From Oxyruncus cristatus (Eukaryota > Chordata > Aves > Passeriformes > Cotingidae), in contig VXAY01002852.1 of NCBI GenBank assembly GCA_013399855.1, forward strand, positions 685,220-749,219: a DNA stretch of 64,000 nt, given 5' to 3'. The first letter of the stretch is position 1. The number at the start of each line of letters is the position of its first letter. The notes beneath the pieces were generated by a model, which saw nothing but the letters and a program-made list of their open reading frames with translations, had not been told where the DNA came from and ran no database searches. Below are positions 26,372 through 40,700 of the stretch, piece after piece. The position numbers and the translations under genes are program-made.

Positions 26372-27969
26372 GTAGCTGCTGTCTGATTTCAACTCAGAGA
26401 CCTCCCTGAGAACTGAACCAGAACAAGAGGTACTTGCCTTGAAAATCAACCCAGATCCCACAACTTTTCTCAATCAGCATCACAAACTGGAGCCATACTG
26501 TATTTTTTACCAAACAACCCAAATTTCACAAGACTAGCTCTCACTTCAGACGAGAGTCCCAAGCTCTTTTGTGTGTTACAGAAGGAGCTACAGATTTATT
26601 CTCCTTTTGCTTTCTGACACACGATGAAGTTTTAGAAGCCAACCACTGCCCCCATGATAAGAATTTTCAGATGTTCCTGGCTGTGGCCCATCTTACGGGC
26701 AAAGCCTGCCCCACAGCAGTGGAAGGAGGCAGGAGACGTGATGGTTCCCCACCCTTCAGGACAGGAAGCCACTCAACTACTACGAAAAAGGACAAAGGAA
26801 AAAAATACTAATTTTCTGCAAAATTACTAATTCTCTTCTGAGGAGAATTAGTTCAGCCAGTTGACTCCCCCTCACCCCAACCTCGCATCCTATGACTGAG
26901 AAGCAAAAATTATGCCCTTATTTTGCACAAATAACTCCAGCCATTGGGAATTAAACTGTTTTCCCACTATGTGTGTTTTCTTCCTTTTTCCACCTCGTAT
27001 CAATACAGCAAAGTGACACATGGAAAACTAAACCAGGAACTTCACACTTGCTTTTCACCGGAAAGTATTTAAAGCATAAGGTTCCCATGTATTCCCATGA
27101 CAAGGAGTTTGTATAGTGAAGGTAGAAAGGGGAAAGGAGGCCTGCCCTTCCTTTTCTGTTTGCATCTTTTGAAATGATCGACACTAGATAGCAGAAATAT
27201 AAAATAATGGCTTGATAGAGACTGTTCTCGTTCCTGCCAGATCATTCTCACAGTAAAAGAGCTACTACGAAGATCTCTGATGTCTTCTGCATGATCAGCA
27301 TGCCAAACTTGCCTTTCCAGGATTCCTCTACTGAAAACAATTGTGAGTTCAAACCACGCTCACATTTCTTAAATTTTTAACCTATATTCCATAGTAGTGA
27401 TCACTGCAACAACAGATGGAAAATACAAACTCACCATAAGATGCAGCACCATGCAAAGGACAATCAGCAGGAGACCAGGATGAAGGCAGCTTTCGCAGTC
27501 CCTGCTCTTTTTGGCTTCTTTTACCAGAATCCTTGCAAGATAAGGCAGGAATAAATCATTATCAGTAGTGACGTACCATAGCTTCCTTTCCAGAAACAGC
27601 TGATTGCATCAAACAACTCAGCTTGGCTCATCAAAGCAGAGTCAGAGGGGGAATTCCTGGGCAGAGCTGTTGAGGTTCAGGAGATCTCCTAAAAGGTCTC
27701 CCACCAAGTGAGAGGTCTCAGTGCACTCCCCCAGCACACACTGCATTGTGGCCAAGAGAAGAAAGATGTTAAACTTCCATCCTGAGTTATTCAAAGCCTC
27801 TCCTGGTGGTAAACTGGACTTTTCTAAGCACCTCTGCTGTGTTTAGAAGAAACGGGAGATGTGTTGGGTCCACATCTCTCACTATGTGCTCAGTGGACGA
27901 GGGGACATTCTGCAGCTGCATCTAGATTGCAGCAATGCATGTTAAGTGTAATCAAGCTGTAATCCCTGC

Positions 27970-28300
27970 TTCATGTTATCATGTAATCATTTAGGTTGTA
28001 AAAACCTTTTAGGTCATTGAGTCCAACCGTTAACCCAGTACTGTCAAGGCCACCATAAACCGCGTCCCTAAGTAACATATCTACATGGTTTTTGACCACT
28101 TCCAGAGATGGTGATTTCACCACTTCCCATGGAAACCTGTTCCAATGCTTGGTCATCCTTTCAGTGAAGAAATTTTTCCTATATCCAATCTAAACATGCC
28201 TTGGTGCAACTTGAGGCCCTTTCCTCTTGTCACTTGTTACCAGGGTAAAGAGGCTGACCCCCACCTGCATGTAACTTCCTTTCAGGTAATTGTATTGTCA
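27970..28300 (-). mobile_element. CR1 LINE 3' fragment, diverged
   Basis: Minus-oriented. The plus strand reads ATCATTTAGGTTGTAAAAACC...GGTCATTGAGTCCAACC, then CCACTTCCCATGGAAACCTGTTCCAATGCTTGGTCATCC and TTGAGGCCCTTTCCTCTTGTC. This is the reverse of a CR1 tail including the former GHWNRLP-type coding end. Older than the other copies. Confidence 0.88.
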
Positions 28301-29766
28301 GTAGTACCAGCAGCGTAGACAGGGCGATGAAAGCAAACCTGCTCTGTAAACTCTCAGAGACAGACCTCGTTTGCCTCATAACCTGCCCTGAACTTGATTT
28401 GGCCACATCTCTGCAAGCTGATGTCAGCAGTGATCACTCCAAAAGTCAGCACTGAGCCAGCTTACTCCTCCAGCTTAAAAACTGGTCACATCACATGGCA
28501 TTTGCATTGATCCCAAAGTACTGAAGAAGGAAATTACTTTCATAAGGTCTCTCCTCTCGGGAAGAAGCAGGGTCAGAGGTTATTCCCACTTTACAGATCA
28601 TGAGATGGACAGAAGGACCACAATTTGCTGTAAAATCAAGCATATGTTCCCTTTTCTACTCAGCATGAGACACCTGAAAAAGGTTTAAAACATGATCTGA
28701 ACTGCACTAAGACAGCTGGAGGATTGCAGAGCCCACAGACCCACGGTCTCATCACATGGAGTTAACTGCACTGTGCTCAATTTTGTATCATGCAGTAGAG
28801 CCAGATGGATTCTGGACAATGCCTCACCCACTTGGTCCACCACATGGCCCAGCTTGCACAAAGCCACCAGTTTTTGATGGGACCCATCATCCTCACACCA
28901 CAGGCCACATCTTCTGCTTACAGCGTGGTTAAGGGGCTCTGGAGTCCCCCAGCACAGAGGGCTTGAAGCTGTAGAGAGAAATTCATCTGGCCTGTGTCTG
29001 AAAGATGCCTGGGAAGGAGACGGACCAGGAGGAAGCCCCAGGTAGGAGAATTTGCTCTGGCCATAGCTGTTGCCCCTGCTCCTGAGGACAGCTGGCTGAG
29101 CAGAGTCTGCCGCGGCGTTGCTGCTGCTAACCCCTGCCAAGGGCAGTCGGATGTCTTTTTGTGTGGCATCGGAAAGCCGAGCTTCATGCTCAGGCATCAT
29201 ATCATACATCACATTAGCTGTTCCAGCAATTAGGAAGGGACAGTCAAGATTTATTAATGCTGTTTTAACGCTAATTATGTTTGTAGAGCAGTGCTGCAAG
29301 GAGCCTTTTGACAAGCACGTCCTTCCTTGGCTACATCATTTTTCCCTTCCTTTGCCTTCCAGAACCTCACACCTCTTTCCACCAACAGAAAAGGACAGAG
29401 CATTAAGATCTGTCAGGGCAGAACAAAGGAGCTCAAGGTCGTTGTGCTGTCCATTTAACAGGTCACTTTTGACTTCTCCTCCCCATTTCTTCCAGTGTAT
29501 ATAATACTGCCCTGTGGAAACTAACCTGAATCCCGCTAGCTTCTGGAAAGCAACTGGAGAGGTGGCTGCCTGGGACAGTTCTTGTTGCAAAGAGTCAGTT
29601 TTCCTTACACAGTGCTTTGAAGTCTTCATCACCTCAAAAGAAGGAAGTCTATCACCACAAACCACATGGGCTTTCAGAACTGAAAAAGCGTTTTTCCACA
29701 GGTATGAGGCCACATTCCCTCATTCACCTCTGACCTTCTAATGCAACTAGAAAGCAAACTCCTCAC

Positions 29767-29794
29767 AAAAAAAAAAAAAAAAAAAAAAAAAAGA
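29767..29794 (+). repeat. Poly(A) run, 28 bases
   Basis: Uninterrupted run of 28 A. It could be simple sequence or the tail of a retroposed transcript; I saw no recognisable gene in the preceding few hundred bases. Confidence 0.9.
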
Positions 29795-32700
29795 GTATTT
29801 CTAGGCAGGATGAGAGCTGTGGTGTAGTTTTAGCCAGGCAGAGGAAGGATGGCTCAAGGCTCAGGTCATCGTCTGGGACTCAACTGCACAAACCAGAGAT
29901 TGAAATCACAGATGTTGGCTGCACCATGAAATTATTTGGTGGTATCTTTAAGCCAAGGGCTAGTAAGAAAACTGTCCAAAATGCAAACATTCACACAGCA
30001 ACAATATCTACTTTTGCCAGCCCAAGTAATTCACTCTGCCTCAGAAAATCATGTCAAATCTGTGAAATAAACACAACTCTGGCAGGTTTTGTGTTGGTGG
30101 CAGCAATGTGAAAGTATCATCCTACCACATCCCTGGGGTGGCCTGAATTCAGACAACCTTTTGCCACAATCACATTACAAATTCTTCTCGCAACCTAATT
30201 TTTCCATTCTACGTAACTTCATGGATTCTACTCTCCCCTCTGAAATGTCTTGCACTGAAACATTCCACTTGACTATTGTTTTTTCTTCCCACCAAACTGT
30301 CCCTCTCTTGATTCAACACATATTTTCCCAACTAGTGAATTTTTTTTCCCCAGCAGCATTCAAGGCAATAGGCAGCACATTCAAATCATTAACATTCTGA
30401 CAACAATCAAAAATTTTGCCTGTATTAAAACAAAAGCCTGAGGTTCACTCAGGGTTTTAATTCACCACCATGATAAAACGACATCAAGGAAAAAAATTAA
30501 CCCCCACCAATGTGTACAAGCAGAGTGGGATGCACAGCACAGTCCAAAGGCAAGCACCCCCCCCGCCCAGCAAGGGGCTGCAGTCTTTCTATGCAGAACA
30601 GCATCAGCCTATCCTCATTTCCATCTTCTGGTGTGCCCTCCCTCCAGGCTAAGGTTTCAAATCTTCAGACTGTAATTTGATTTCTTTTGGCTCAGAGAAA
30701 AGTCCCTCTTCTCAGGTTGTTGGAAGTGAGGGAGAGCAGGGCAGGGCGGCAGGGCTTGGCTGCCACCTCCTGGTGCCCGGCCTCCTTCCTCTGCTGGACA
30801 CACACCAAATCCCAACAAAAACAGAATACTCCAAAAATACAAATAATACCGGCACTGCCCTCTGGCTCCCTGAATTGAGCCCCTTCTGACTCAGCAGGAA
30901 TAGACGAGACTCCTAAAGGAGAAAGGGTGTGAGATCAAGTTGCTGAGCTTAAGGGAGCCGAGTTTCACAAATTAATATCATTTTTATATATATGAATATG
31001 TGTATGTTTATAGTTTGCAATAATACGAAAGCTTGTGGCACACTACAGGAGCAGTTGACATCTGGCAGACAGGAGCTACAAGGCATCGAGTCTGTCTTCA
31101 TTTCTAAAGCGTTAGTCAAACAAAATACACTTTCTCAAAGGTGAGGTCAATATGCCACTCCATTATAAAAAGGCTTCCATGAATGTTTCTCCTTCAGCTT
31201 TAGATAAAACTTACATTTCTTTGCTCCAGAGAAAAGCAACGAGGAAATAATTATTAATTCTTTCTCCATTTCTTTGTCTTCTTCCCTGCTTATGAGAAAA
31301 AGAGAAATTTTCCTCACATTATCCTCCAAATATTAAATATATCGACTAAACACAATATTTCTGTTTTCATGCAACATTCTGTTTTATTCTTGATAAATAC
31401 TCTCAGAGTTTTGAAAGCATCATATGAAATCTCCAACTTGCATCTTTCAAGATATTACAGAAAGAGTGCGAGGACAGGCTGTTGTGTAAAAAAAATACAA
31501 AACCCTCATACGTTGCCTGCTGCAATCCTGGGAATCTCAAAACTAGAAAACTGTGGTGTCAAAGTATTTTTGATTCATGGCCAAAAGGCAAGCCTAGGAG
31601 AAACAATTCAAAAGAAATGAAGACATTTGTTTTGTATGCAAAGGGTGGTTCCGAGGCTTGGGATTGCATGGACATGTGCATGAGGAAAGATTATGAGAAA
31701 AATCCATCAAATTAGTTTTCTCACATCAGCATTCATGAAAGACAGCGCTTCATAAAACCTTCACATCAGCAAGTCACCACAGCTCCTCAAGGACATTAAA
31801 AGAACAATGAACTTCCTAAAACAACAGGACAAGGGAGATTTTTTTTGTTCAAAACAGCAGCTCTGGGCCTTGATGTACCATCACTCAGCTGAGGTAGTGG
31901 AACATTTAAAAGGAGGTCCTCTCATGTTTTTAATCCACCCAGACATGTTGAAATCTGTCCCTCACAGATGAAGATCAGAAAGGCCAGGCCAAGAATTATA
32001 AAGTGACAATTTTCAGTAAGGAAGCCACAGTGAAGCCTGCCAAAGCCTGGTTGGCATTTGTCTCTAATTCCAAATAAATCCTATTGGGGAAAAAAAACCC
32101 CAACCTCATGCTCCATATCTGGATGTAAGCGTACAGAAGAGATTAGCTGTTACTAAGAATAAGACCAACGTGCACTGTGACGACAGCTGGATAACAAGCA
32201 CTAACAATTGCAATTCTCCCAGTGCGAGCTGGGCAGAAAAATGTGTTTTCCTACGGATAAACTGGGGCTGATACCACTGCACCGAGGCTGGTGGTGTTTG
32301 ATCCCAGGCCCCTTCTGCATAGGTATCCCTGCACCCAGCACATGCATATCAATCTGGTGCTTGGCATTCGAGATAAAGCTACAAACACAGCACTGTGAAG
32401 AGGATTTGCCTGTGGTTAAAATCTGCTTTTCTGAGGTGCTGCTCCCAGTGCGACCAATAACCGTGTGCCTTTTAAGTCCTTTCCAACTCTCTTACAATGC
32501 TCACAGCAAATTAAAAGTGCTGAGTAATGGGGTACTCAGCAAGAAAAAAAACCTTACCCAGACCATTCCAGCCCCAAAAGAATATACATCTTATTTTTCA
32601 GTCAGGGGTTGTAAAAATGAAGACTCTCAGCGCTGGTACAGCTGAGAGGATGATGCGAGCCGTGTAGCTCATTAGTGCTGCAATAGCACCCCCGTGAGTC

Positions 32701-35700
32701 AGGCCCCACCATGCAAGTGCTATGTATGTCAGGATCTCTTAACGTGCTGGATGTCTGGGAACTCTCACAGATAGATTTTGGCCTTGTTATCACTTGTACA
32801 TCTCCGTCATAGCAAGCCATGAGGGCAGACTCTTGTCTAGCTGGGCTTTCTGATCTGGACCACCTCCAAATTGCTGCTCTTCCCTCTCCTCCAGCTGCAG
32901 TAACTGCACTGGTACCTCCCCAACTGCAGAGGGAAATGAATCCATCTCTTTGCAAGCTTCTGCCCCTTACCTTGAAGTGACGGTGCTGTCCTCCAGGCTG
33001 CTTTGAGAGATTCACTACATTGCTATGAACAGCAGAGAAAAATGTTGTCTGCCAAATAAAGAGGTGGACAGATCTCTTTTTAGTTATTATTTTCCAGAAA
33101 GTTCTGGAGTCTATTTCTTTCAAGCACAAACCAAAGGAAGAATACAGGCGTTAAGATAATTCTGTAGAAGGCAGTTGATTGCATGGTGTACTGCCAGTTC
33201 AAAATGAGCTCTTTTGCTGTTGTTCATTGAATTCTAAAACTATCCTATTTTATCTAGTGCTATCAAAACCTGTAAGCTATAAATATATAAATTATATATG
33301 ATGTCTCACACTAGTAATGTTTTACACTGGGTCAGCATCAACAGCCCCATACAGACCACATGGTCATGCACAGCTTTATTTGTGCAGGACATGGACCTGG
33401 CCCCTCTCCATACCATGAAAACTTGAAGAGGACTCTGCAGCCCCCACACATCATCAGACTGTGCCCTAAAACCCCTCTGTTTCTGATCTGAGATGGCAAC
33501 TGCAAGAGCCAGAGAGCGTTTTATAATGCCCATGAAGCAGCCTTTGCAGATACAGAATTCAGCCTTATGGATTAGGTGATTAAACAATTATATAAAAACA
33601 CCTGGTTTAGATACCCATCTTCCTCATCTAACTCTTTGCTTTCAAAGTCATATTGATTTAAAAAAAAAACAAAAAACAAAAAACATAAAACCCAACAACG
33701 GGCATAAGCCCTGAAGCACTGCAGGCCTCCTAAACAGCTCCCTCTCTCCCACAGCCCGGTGCTCTCCTGCAACACGCTCATCAGTTGAGGAATGTTTTTG
33801 ACATGTGGTGGAAAAATAATTCCATTGATGGCAATGAATACCTTTTTCAACAGACCACTGTGCAGGAATATCCCAATCTTGAAAGCTCACCTGTTTTTTC
33901 CTCTGAATGGAGTGTGTTTACCTGCCTTTACTACAAAAGTCCAGCAAGGCCCAGGGTCAGTACTCCCCTCTTCCTTCCTCAGAGATGAGCAGTAAGACAT
34001 GTAATGAAAGGATTAATCTGGACAAGAAGCTCTGCAGTGCAGTACACTCTATTCCTTTTGGACAGACTGGAGGTAAATCTTGGTTTTCCTCCCACATAGG
34101 GTATGCACCAGCTTTCAGGTTTTAATAACATTCTCCAGTGCAGCCAGAAAAGGAAAATCGTTTGATGGGGAGACGCTTCCAGCAAAGTACAGCCAGCTCT
34201 GGCAGCAGATACTGTTATTTAGCAGCCCTCAGCAATTCAACAACATTACATAAGACAAAAAGAATATATTCTATCAGCTGTCATCCTCCTAGCTGAGGCT
34301 TAGTGAATAACATTTCTGTTACACGATACGATACATATACGCAAAAAACATTAGTGAATAAGTTAGAGTATGTTAAATACTGCCCCACTAAAGAGGCAAA
34401 CAATCTATAGTCATGAGAAACATGGTTTGGAATACAAATAGGAGCAGAATTCATTCCAAACATCACAGATACCTGAGAAGCCACTTGCTTTGAAATCTCT
34501 AAGGTGCCACAGGGATTTCCTACCTTCAGTCTAAGTGTGGGGTGGGGAAGAGAAAGAACAGCATAGGATTAAATTTAAATCTCCTAAACTGAGCCAAGGA
34601 CAGAATTATCCATGACGGAACCTGGCTAAGACGGACGATCCTCTCTGTTGCTGTCCTTTATAATCATCTTTCCTTTCTCTCTTCCCTCAAAAACAGCATT
34701 AAAAAAATTAGGGAGAAGGTCTGTTTTTCACCTGAGGATGAAAACATTTTTTGTTAGGTTCTCCAGAAGTGAATTTACACAATTTTTTGAGTGGAACACA
34801 CAGTTACAGCACAGCAGAAGTACAGAGCACTGGCAACTGAGGCTGTCACGGCAGGTACTTGTGCATAGAGCTGCTGCTGCCACACCACCTCATACTCTGT
34901 TTCCATGTCCATTTCCAGCTTCAACTGCCACAACCGTGTCTGTTAGGAGTCATTTTTGTCCAAAAGAACACTTATGTGTTTTGTGATGTTTGACATGGAA
35001 CTCTGTCATTAGTTCTCCTACAACTATTTTTTTCCAGTGAAATGACCAAACTACAAAGCCAGATCAGCTGAATCATGTCTTCACACTATCCCCTGAAGTT
35101 ACATGTTTGCTTGTGAGGGGGGACATCAGCAAATAACACTTTACATAAATATATTTTAACATAGAGTAAAATGATTGCATTTCGGTTTTATTTCTGCACA
35201 GTATTTATCTACCAAGGGGGACTTACAACTTCAGTACAAAGATTAGAAATAGTCTTTCACAGTTTGCTTTGATAAATTATGCTTTTTTAATCTCAAAGAT
35301 ACTCACCTACACCTCTGAAGCTGGAAATAATTTTAGGCATTCTGACAGAAATGTCATCATCTGTTCAAACTACGCCAGAGAAAACTAAGGCAGAGGTACC
35401 AGCTGTAACATGAACATCTGCCTGCTGACTGAACGAATGGCCGAACAATTCCTCAACCATCTGCAGTTTGGCTCAGTCACACAAGGTTAAATAGCCTTTC
35501 AGTTATTTCAGACTAATACCTAAATCAATACTGGAGAATGGAGAAGTAAAAAAAGTTTCAAATGCCACTGGTCTACCACTAAAAGGAGACCGGAGGTGTT
35601 CCCGGCTTCAGAAGCTTTTGCTTTCAATCCTTTATGAAACTGTTTCAACATAATTGGTCAGCAGAGCCAAGTAGAGAGTTAAGTGCAAAATGTCTGTTCC

Positions 35701-35839
35701 AGACTTGATGGTAATGCAGACACAGCCAAGGCCAGCACTCCTCTACATGGGGCTTCTGTATTCAGCTTTTTTGCAAAAATTAGATACTTCTTTATCCCTT
35801 TGAATCCACACTGGCAGGCAGACAAGTATTTTTTTGGCT

Positions 35840-35863
35840 AGTAAATGCTAGCAAGCATTTACT
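35840..35863. repeat. Perfect inverted repeat, 10-bp arms
   Basis: AGTAAATGCT, a 4-base spacer, then AGCATTTACT. The arms are perfectly complementary. No gene context; it could form a hairpin in either strand's RNA. Confidence 0.7.
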
Positions 35864-36370
35864 TTCTTCTTATAGGTATAGCAACCAAAAAAATATTTCT
35901 GCAGGAATTGCCCCTTCGTGCCACAGACCACAAAAACCTGAGCTGCTGAACTACAGCTCCCAGAAGCCACACAGACTTCAGCCAGAGTGGCATGAGAACC
36001 ACTGTGCTACCCCACAATGATTCTGACACCAGGACTTTTGAGGTGAGGTAGCTTATCAAGAGTCATACTACCAATTCCAAATTTCTTACTAAAACCAACA
36101 AAAAGACAGCAGACTACCTTTCCACGGGGCACCTTGTTTGTCAGGGTATTTTCATGGAAAGTTTCAGAATTGTGATACGTTCTTTTCCAGGGGTGAGGTC
36201 TCCAGTCTTTCATTAGGTTTCATCCTTTAACAAAGTATAATTACAGCTCATTGCACTTTTTCATTCTTACTTGTCCTATGTAAATCCTACTTGGACTGAA
36301 AATCATCCAGCGTTGAACTGGATTTTTCTTGTATAGGTACTCTGAATATTCCTAAAAGAAGCAATTGGCC

Positions 36371-37114
36371 TTTATTCTTATTCAAAAGACAACATCTGCA
36401 GAATTGCTTTCCAATTTCATACTTAAGACTCCAATAAAAGGTGCCATTTTGCAATTTGGTAACGTATTTCTTGCAGCATTTAGGTCTTTTCCCATACGTT
36501 CTTGGTGCTAACTGTCATGACATTTTTCAATACTTCAAATAGAAAACTGTTCTTCAGAACAATCCTACTGCAAATTTAATGATGGACACAGCAGGATTTA
36601 ATGTGGATTTTATGGTAGAGGACTACTGACCAAAACTATGCAAAAAGAACATTCACATATACATTAACTGGGACAACAGTTATGACCTTTATGCTTTATG
36701 GTCTGGGAAGATCAGTGGAAAAATAATTAAAGCACATTTTTGAGATGGCATAGCAGTTCTGAAGCATAGGGCAGTGCCCCCTGTCTGCATGAGAATGTGT
36801 GAGTTCACATTCTCACAAGGAATGGGGTTACAAAACTTCATGTATTTCTGTGTAGCAAGTCCGTTTTCTTGAGGCAGCTTGAGGAAGTAAGAGGTTGTGT
36901 TCCTTCTATGTAGCCAGTATCTGCTTCCAAAATTTTCAAGATTCAAAATAGGTGGATTCAAGAAGACAGAATGCCCTCTTGCTTATAACATATATTCTAG
37001 CAGTTCAGAGACCTCACCACCAGGTACTCGGGGCAATATCACATGGTGTGCCACAAACATACTTGAAGGTAAAAGAAAACTATGCCAAAAATCTTATCCT
37101 TTAATTATTTTAAT
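36371..37114 (-). terminator. SLC25A17: Candidate poly(A) signals for SLC25A17
   Basis: On the minus strand, downstream of the SLC25A17 stop codon, two ATTAAA hexamers lie at 37,109-37,114 and 37,100-37,105, and an AATAAA at 36,371-36,376. They would give 3' untranslated regions of roughly 0.5 or 1.2 kb. Which is used cannot be told from sequence alone. Confidence 0.4.
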
Positions 37115-37595
37115 GAACCAAATATGAAGTGACATAAACACAGGTCAAGGAAAATAACACAATTTTTTGAGGGGTGTGTCTGAGTCACCCAAGGAAGATA
37201 AAAGAAAATCAGCCCCACCAGCTGCTGACAGAAGGTAAAGATACAAGAATAGTTGAGGACGATTTCAGAGAAAACAAGAAAGCATAGTCAGAGAGATTAA
37301 CTCTTGCCAAGAATGTCAACCAAATCAGACAATAGTTAATATTTCATGTCAAGTGCTTAAATAAGGTCTCTGGTTTGTTTCTTAAAGCAGTGAGTCCACA
37401 GAACAATAGGGAATGGGCTATCCCTGAATTCGTGGCAACAGGTCCTACAGAGCATATTCCAGATTTCTCCAAATACTGGAGACAGAGGTGGCTAAAAAAA
37501 GAAGTAGAGAAAGTGAGGACCCTTTGTTACCCAGCCTGGTCTCAGAAACGGAATGTGTTTTCTAGACCCCACCATCTTTGGTATAGGTTCCTTTA

Positions 37596-37743
37596 TCAAT
37601 GTTTGCGTGAGTGCTTTAATCCCATGACTGTGAAGGTTGCAGCAGTCAGTTTCTCATATACCAGAAACATAAGAGCAGCAGTAAGGACTGTCTGCAGGAG
37701 CTTTGCTTCAAGGCCTTTGTAGAGTCCCACTAATCCAAAACGC
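37596..37743 (-). CDS. SLC25A17: SLC25A17 exon 9, with stop
   Basis: Encodes [17 protein letters not shown], then [20 protein letters not shown] and [11 protein letters not shown], with TGA at 37,598-37,596. Only the last few residues differ from human. The 3' untranslated region follows. Confidence 0.98.
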
Positions 37744-40700
37744 CTAAGGAAGAGAAAAAAAACCAAACAAAAAAACAAGCATGAATAGCTTTCTATAAGT
37801 AAATCAGTACACTACAGCGAAGAATTAATATCACAAGTTAAAGACAACTGTAGGAATCTTAAACCCATTCTTGATCTCCGCTGCCAGCTACCTTGAACAA
37901 TATTTTAAAGAGAAAATTCTGCAGAAATTTAAGGTCTTTTGTACAAGAAACCCGCTTTTCAAGATGAGAAGTGGAATGAATTGATATCCATATGTATCCT
38001 TGATGCCACTTACTGAACAGATATTTAGGAGAATTTGGGTTTGTGGACTTATTCTGCAATATATTACAAAAACCAGGTTGACTGAAATGGCAAGTTTAAG
38101 GGAGGCAAAAAGAAACAAAATTCAGATCCAGCAACATTTTCAGCATATTAGTAATGCTCAAGTCTTCTATATCATGGTAGTAGAAAAAAAAAAAATGGCT
38201 CACCTCACTCTCTGTTGAAGAAGGTAAAGAACATTTCTAAGACTGCCCAGTGTTCGGTTCTCTGGGTTCAACCTGTGGCGTCCAAACTGAAAAAAAGGAA
38301 GAGTATTTTCTTGTACTATTTCCCCACAGTGCCTGGCAGAGAATGCCACACATACATGAAATCTGGAGAGCCCATCTTAAACCCCTTTAAACATTTTCCA
38401 TGTTATATGGCCATCAGCAGGGAACTGAGGCCAAAGCTCACAAAGCAAGCATTAAAACTGTATAGGCTACAATAATTTGTTTTGGTTTTAAGATGGATTC
38501 TAACCAAGTGTTACACACGGTCGTATTTCCTCTCTTTTGGTTGCTGTGGAAGAAAGGGTTTTCAAGATTTCAAAAGCATAATTTGCAGAGTCTTAGCAGG
38601 GATATGACATTCAGAGCAAGTTCTTTCTGGTTTGCTCTGCTTTCACTTGACAAAGGTTCAAACACTCACATATCTGCAAACCATTACTACATTGAGATTG
38701 CACAGCTGAACACAAAATTTATCTGCCCAGCAATGGCCTTGAAGCAGAACACTTACGTGTGGACTGCTGTGGAAGAATCCAAATTTGTTTGACCCACCTA
38801 CCTGGCCTAAATCATATTTCTCTTTTACTCACTGCACTTGCCTATCTCCAGACTGGTTTTCAGTAGGCACAATAGCTGCTGCTGTAGTTTTGTGTCTCAG
38901 AGTTAAACTAGCAATTTCAGCAACTCCTTTTCTAGCGTTCATTGATACTCTTATCTGATCCAGGTCAATAGTACTGTCAGCAAGCTGTAACTATGAATTA
39001 TTAATATACAAGAGTGGCATACTTGTATTTATAACAGCACAGCCTAATAGCTTTTGAAGCCTCTATAAAGCCTCTGTGCTAAGAAAGGTGAACTTGAGCA
39101 ACTGCGAGCAGATGAATTTTTCCCAGAACTTGCTGAAACAACTGCTGCATCTTAGGTATAAGAAATTACCATTGACAGTAGGTAAAGTATGCAAGCTCAT
39201 TTAGGCATTTTAAGAAAGTGCCAGGATGATACTGTGTGTCTTAACTCAGATGGAAACCCCAGCAAGAGAATGCTAGTGGAAATCTCCCTTTATTAGGTAA
39301 AGTATGTGCTCAAAAGCCACGATCTTCTCACCAGCAACTAACTCATTTGATATTGATTAATCAATGTTAAGAATCACTGTCAAAGACTCAGACACACCCC
39401 CAAAAAACTGCTAACTAAGTTCCAAGTTATGGGGTCACTCATTGCTTAGATTACTCATAGGCTTCCAAACTACACCATGATTAGGTGCTTCATTCTCCTC
39501 TTTTTTCCACCACTGGACAATTTTTGTACTGCAAACAAAGATTCATCAAGAGAGAAAAGAACCCGTTAATTTCTCACTAGGATGGTAACAGTTCAGTGGT
39601 TACTGCAGATGATTTCCTAAAGGGCTAGCATTCTCTACGACAGAAAAGAGACTTTAAAGAGAACTCCTTCAACTGGGATCACTAAGAACATTAAGTGTTG
39701 CTATATCTCCAGAGGCAATTTTAATTTATCTGACACATAGGTTAAAGAATAGTTTTGCTGCATAATGAGTAAAACCAGTGTCATATATGACATATGTCAT
39801 CCTGAAAAGGAGATAGACATACCAAAAATAAGCAAGGTTGGCAGCTGCTACTACTGTCAATTACACAGGGTAACTGTTCATTTTACAAAGAAGAGTGCTG
39901 TGCCAAAGAGTTGAAAGCAAAGGTGCAGAACCTTCATCACAAAGAAGCCTAAAAACTTTCAAACAAAAGTAGATTTCTAAAGGTTAAAGGCTGAAAAGAA
40001 AGAAAAAAAAATTCCTATACTTGGACTTTGATGACAGAACTTAGTTATGATGTGTAAGTTTATATGAACTACATTCAGCTTGTTTTAGCTTATGTGCAAA
40101 TCTGCTAAAATTGTTTCAAAAAATCCCTACAACTATATAAAACATACTTCACGCAGAATGCTATTTCTGAAAATACTAAATCTTTATTCATAGCCTTTTT
40201 CTTTAGCATCACTCAGTGTGAGTATCAAAAACTTCAAACAGAACAATGCTAGCTTTAGATTAGAAAATGCATCATGAAGCAGAGCAAATCTGAACTGGAC
40301 AGCACAGGTACAACAGATGCATATTTCTGCTGTTCTCAGCAGACGTCTTCAAGGTTCCTGGTTACTCTTTCATAGGGCAAAGGGACCAAAGTCATGCCTA
40401 GTGACTGCCGAGCTAGAGAGAAGGTGCTTGTGTTCCTCACCATCACAGGGAGAGGACGGCCCTGCATGGAGAAGTATCATACAGGCGACTTCATTTCACC
40501 ATGGGCCACTGTGAGAAAAATCCCCCCTTGCACCAGGACACTGATGGTGAGCTGTGCTCCTGCAGAAAGGCAACTCGTCACTGCTTGGGAAGCCAGCAGT
40601 GAACTGGCTCACTGCAGCTGAGGTAAGCAGGAAGCCGCAGCTGGGCAGTACACCGAGCTGGCAGCACAACTTCCCAGAGCTGTCATTCTTTTTTAAAGAA

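Larger units (their letters stand above)
28301..37080. other. Non-coding DNA downstream of SLC25A17
   Basis: No known exon is recognised. Contents: a 28-base A-run, two short inverted repeats, an A-rich simple stretch at 33,660-33,690, and chance open frames, the longest at 28,685-29,314 on the minus strand (209 codons, no recognisable domain). Part near the right end may belong to a long 3' untranslated region of SLC25A17. Confidence 0.5.
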
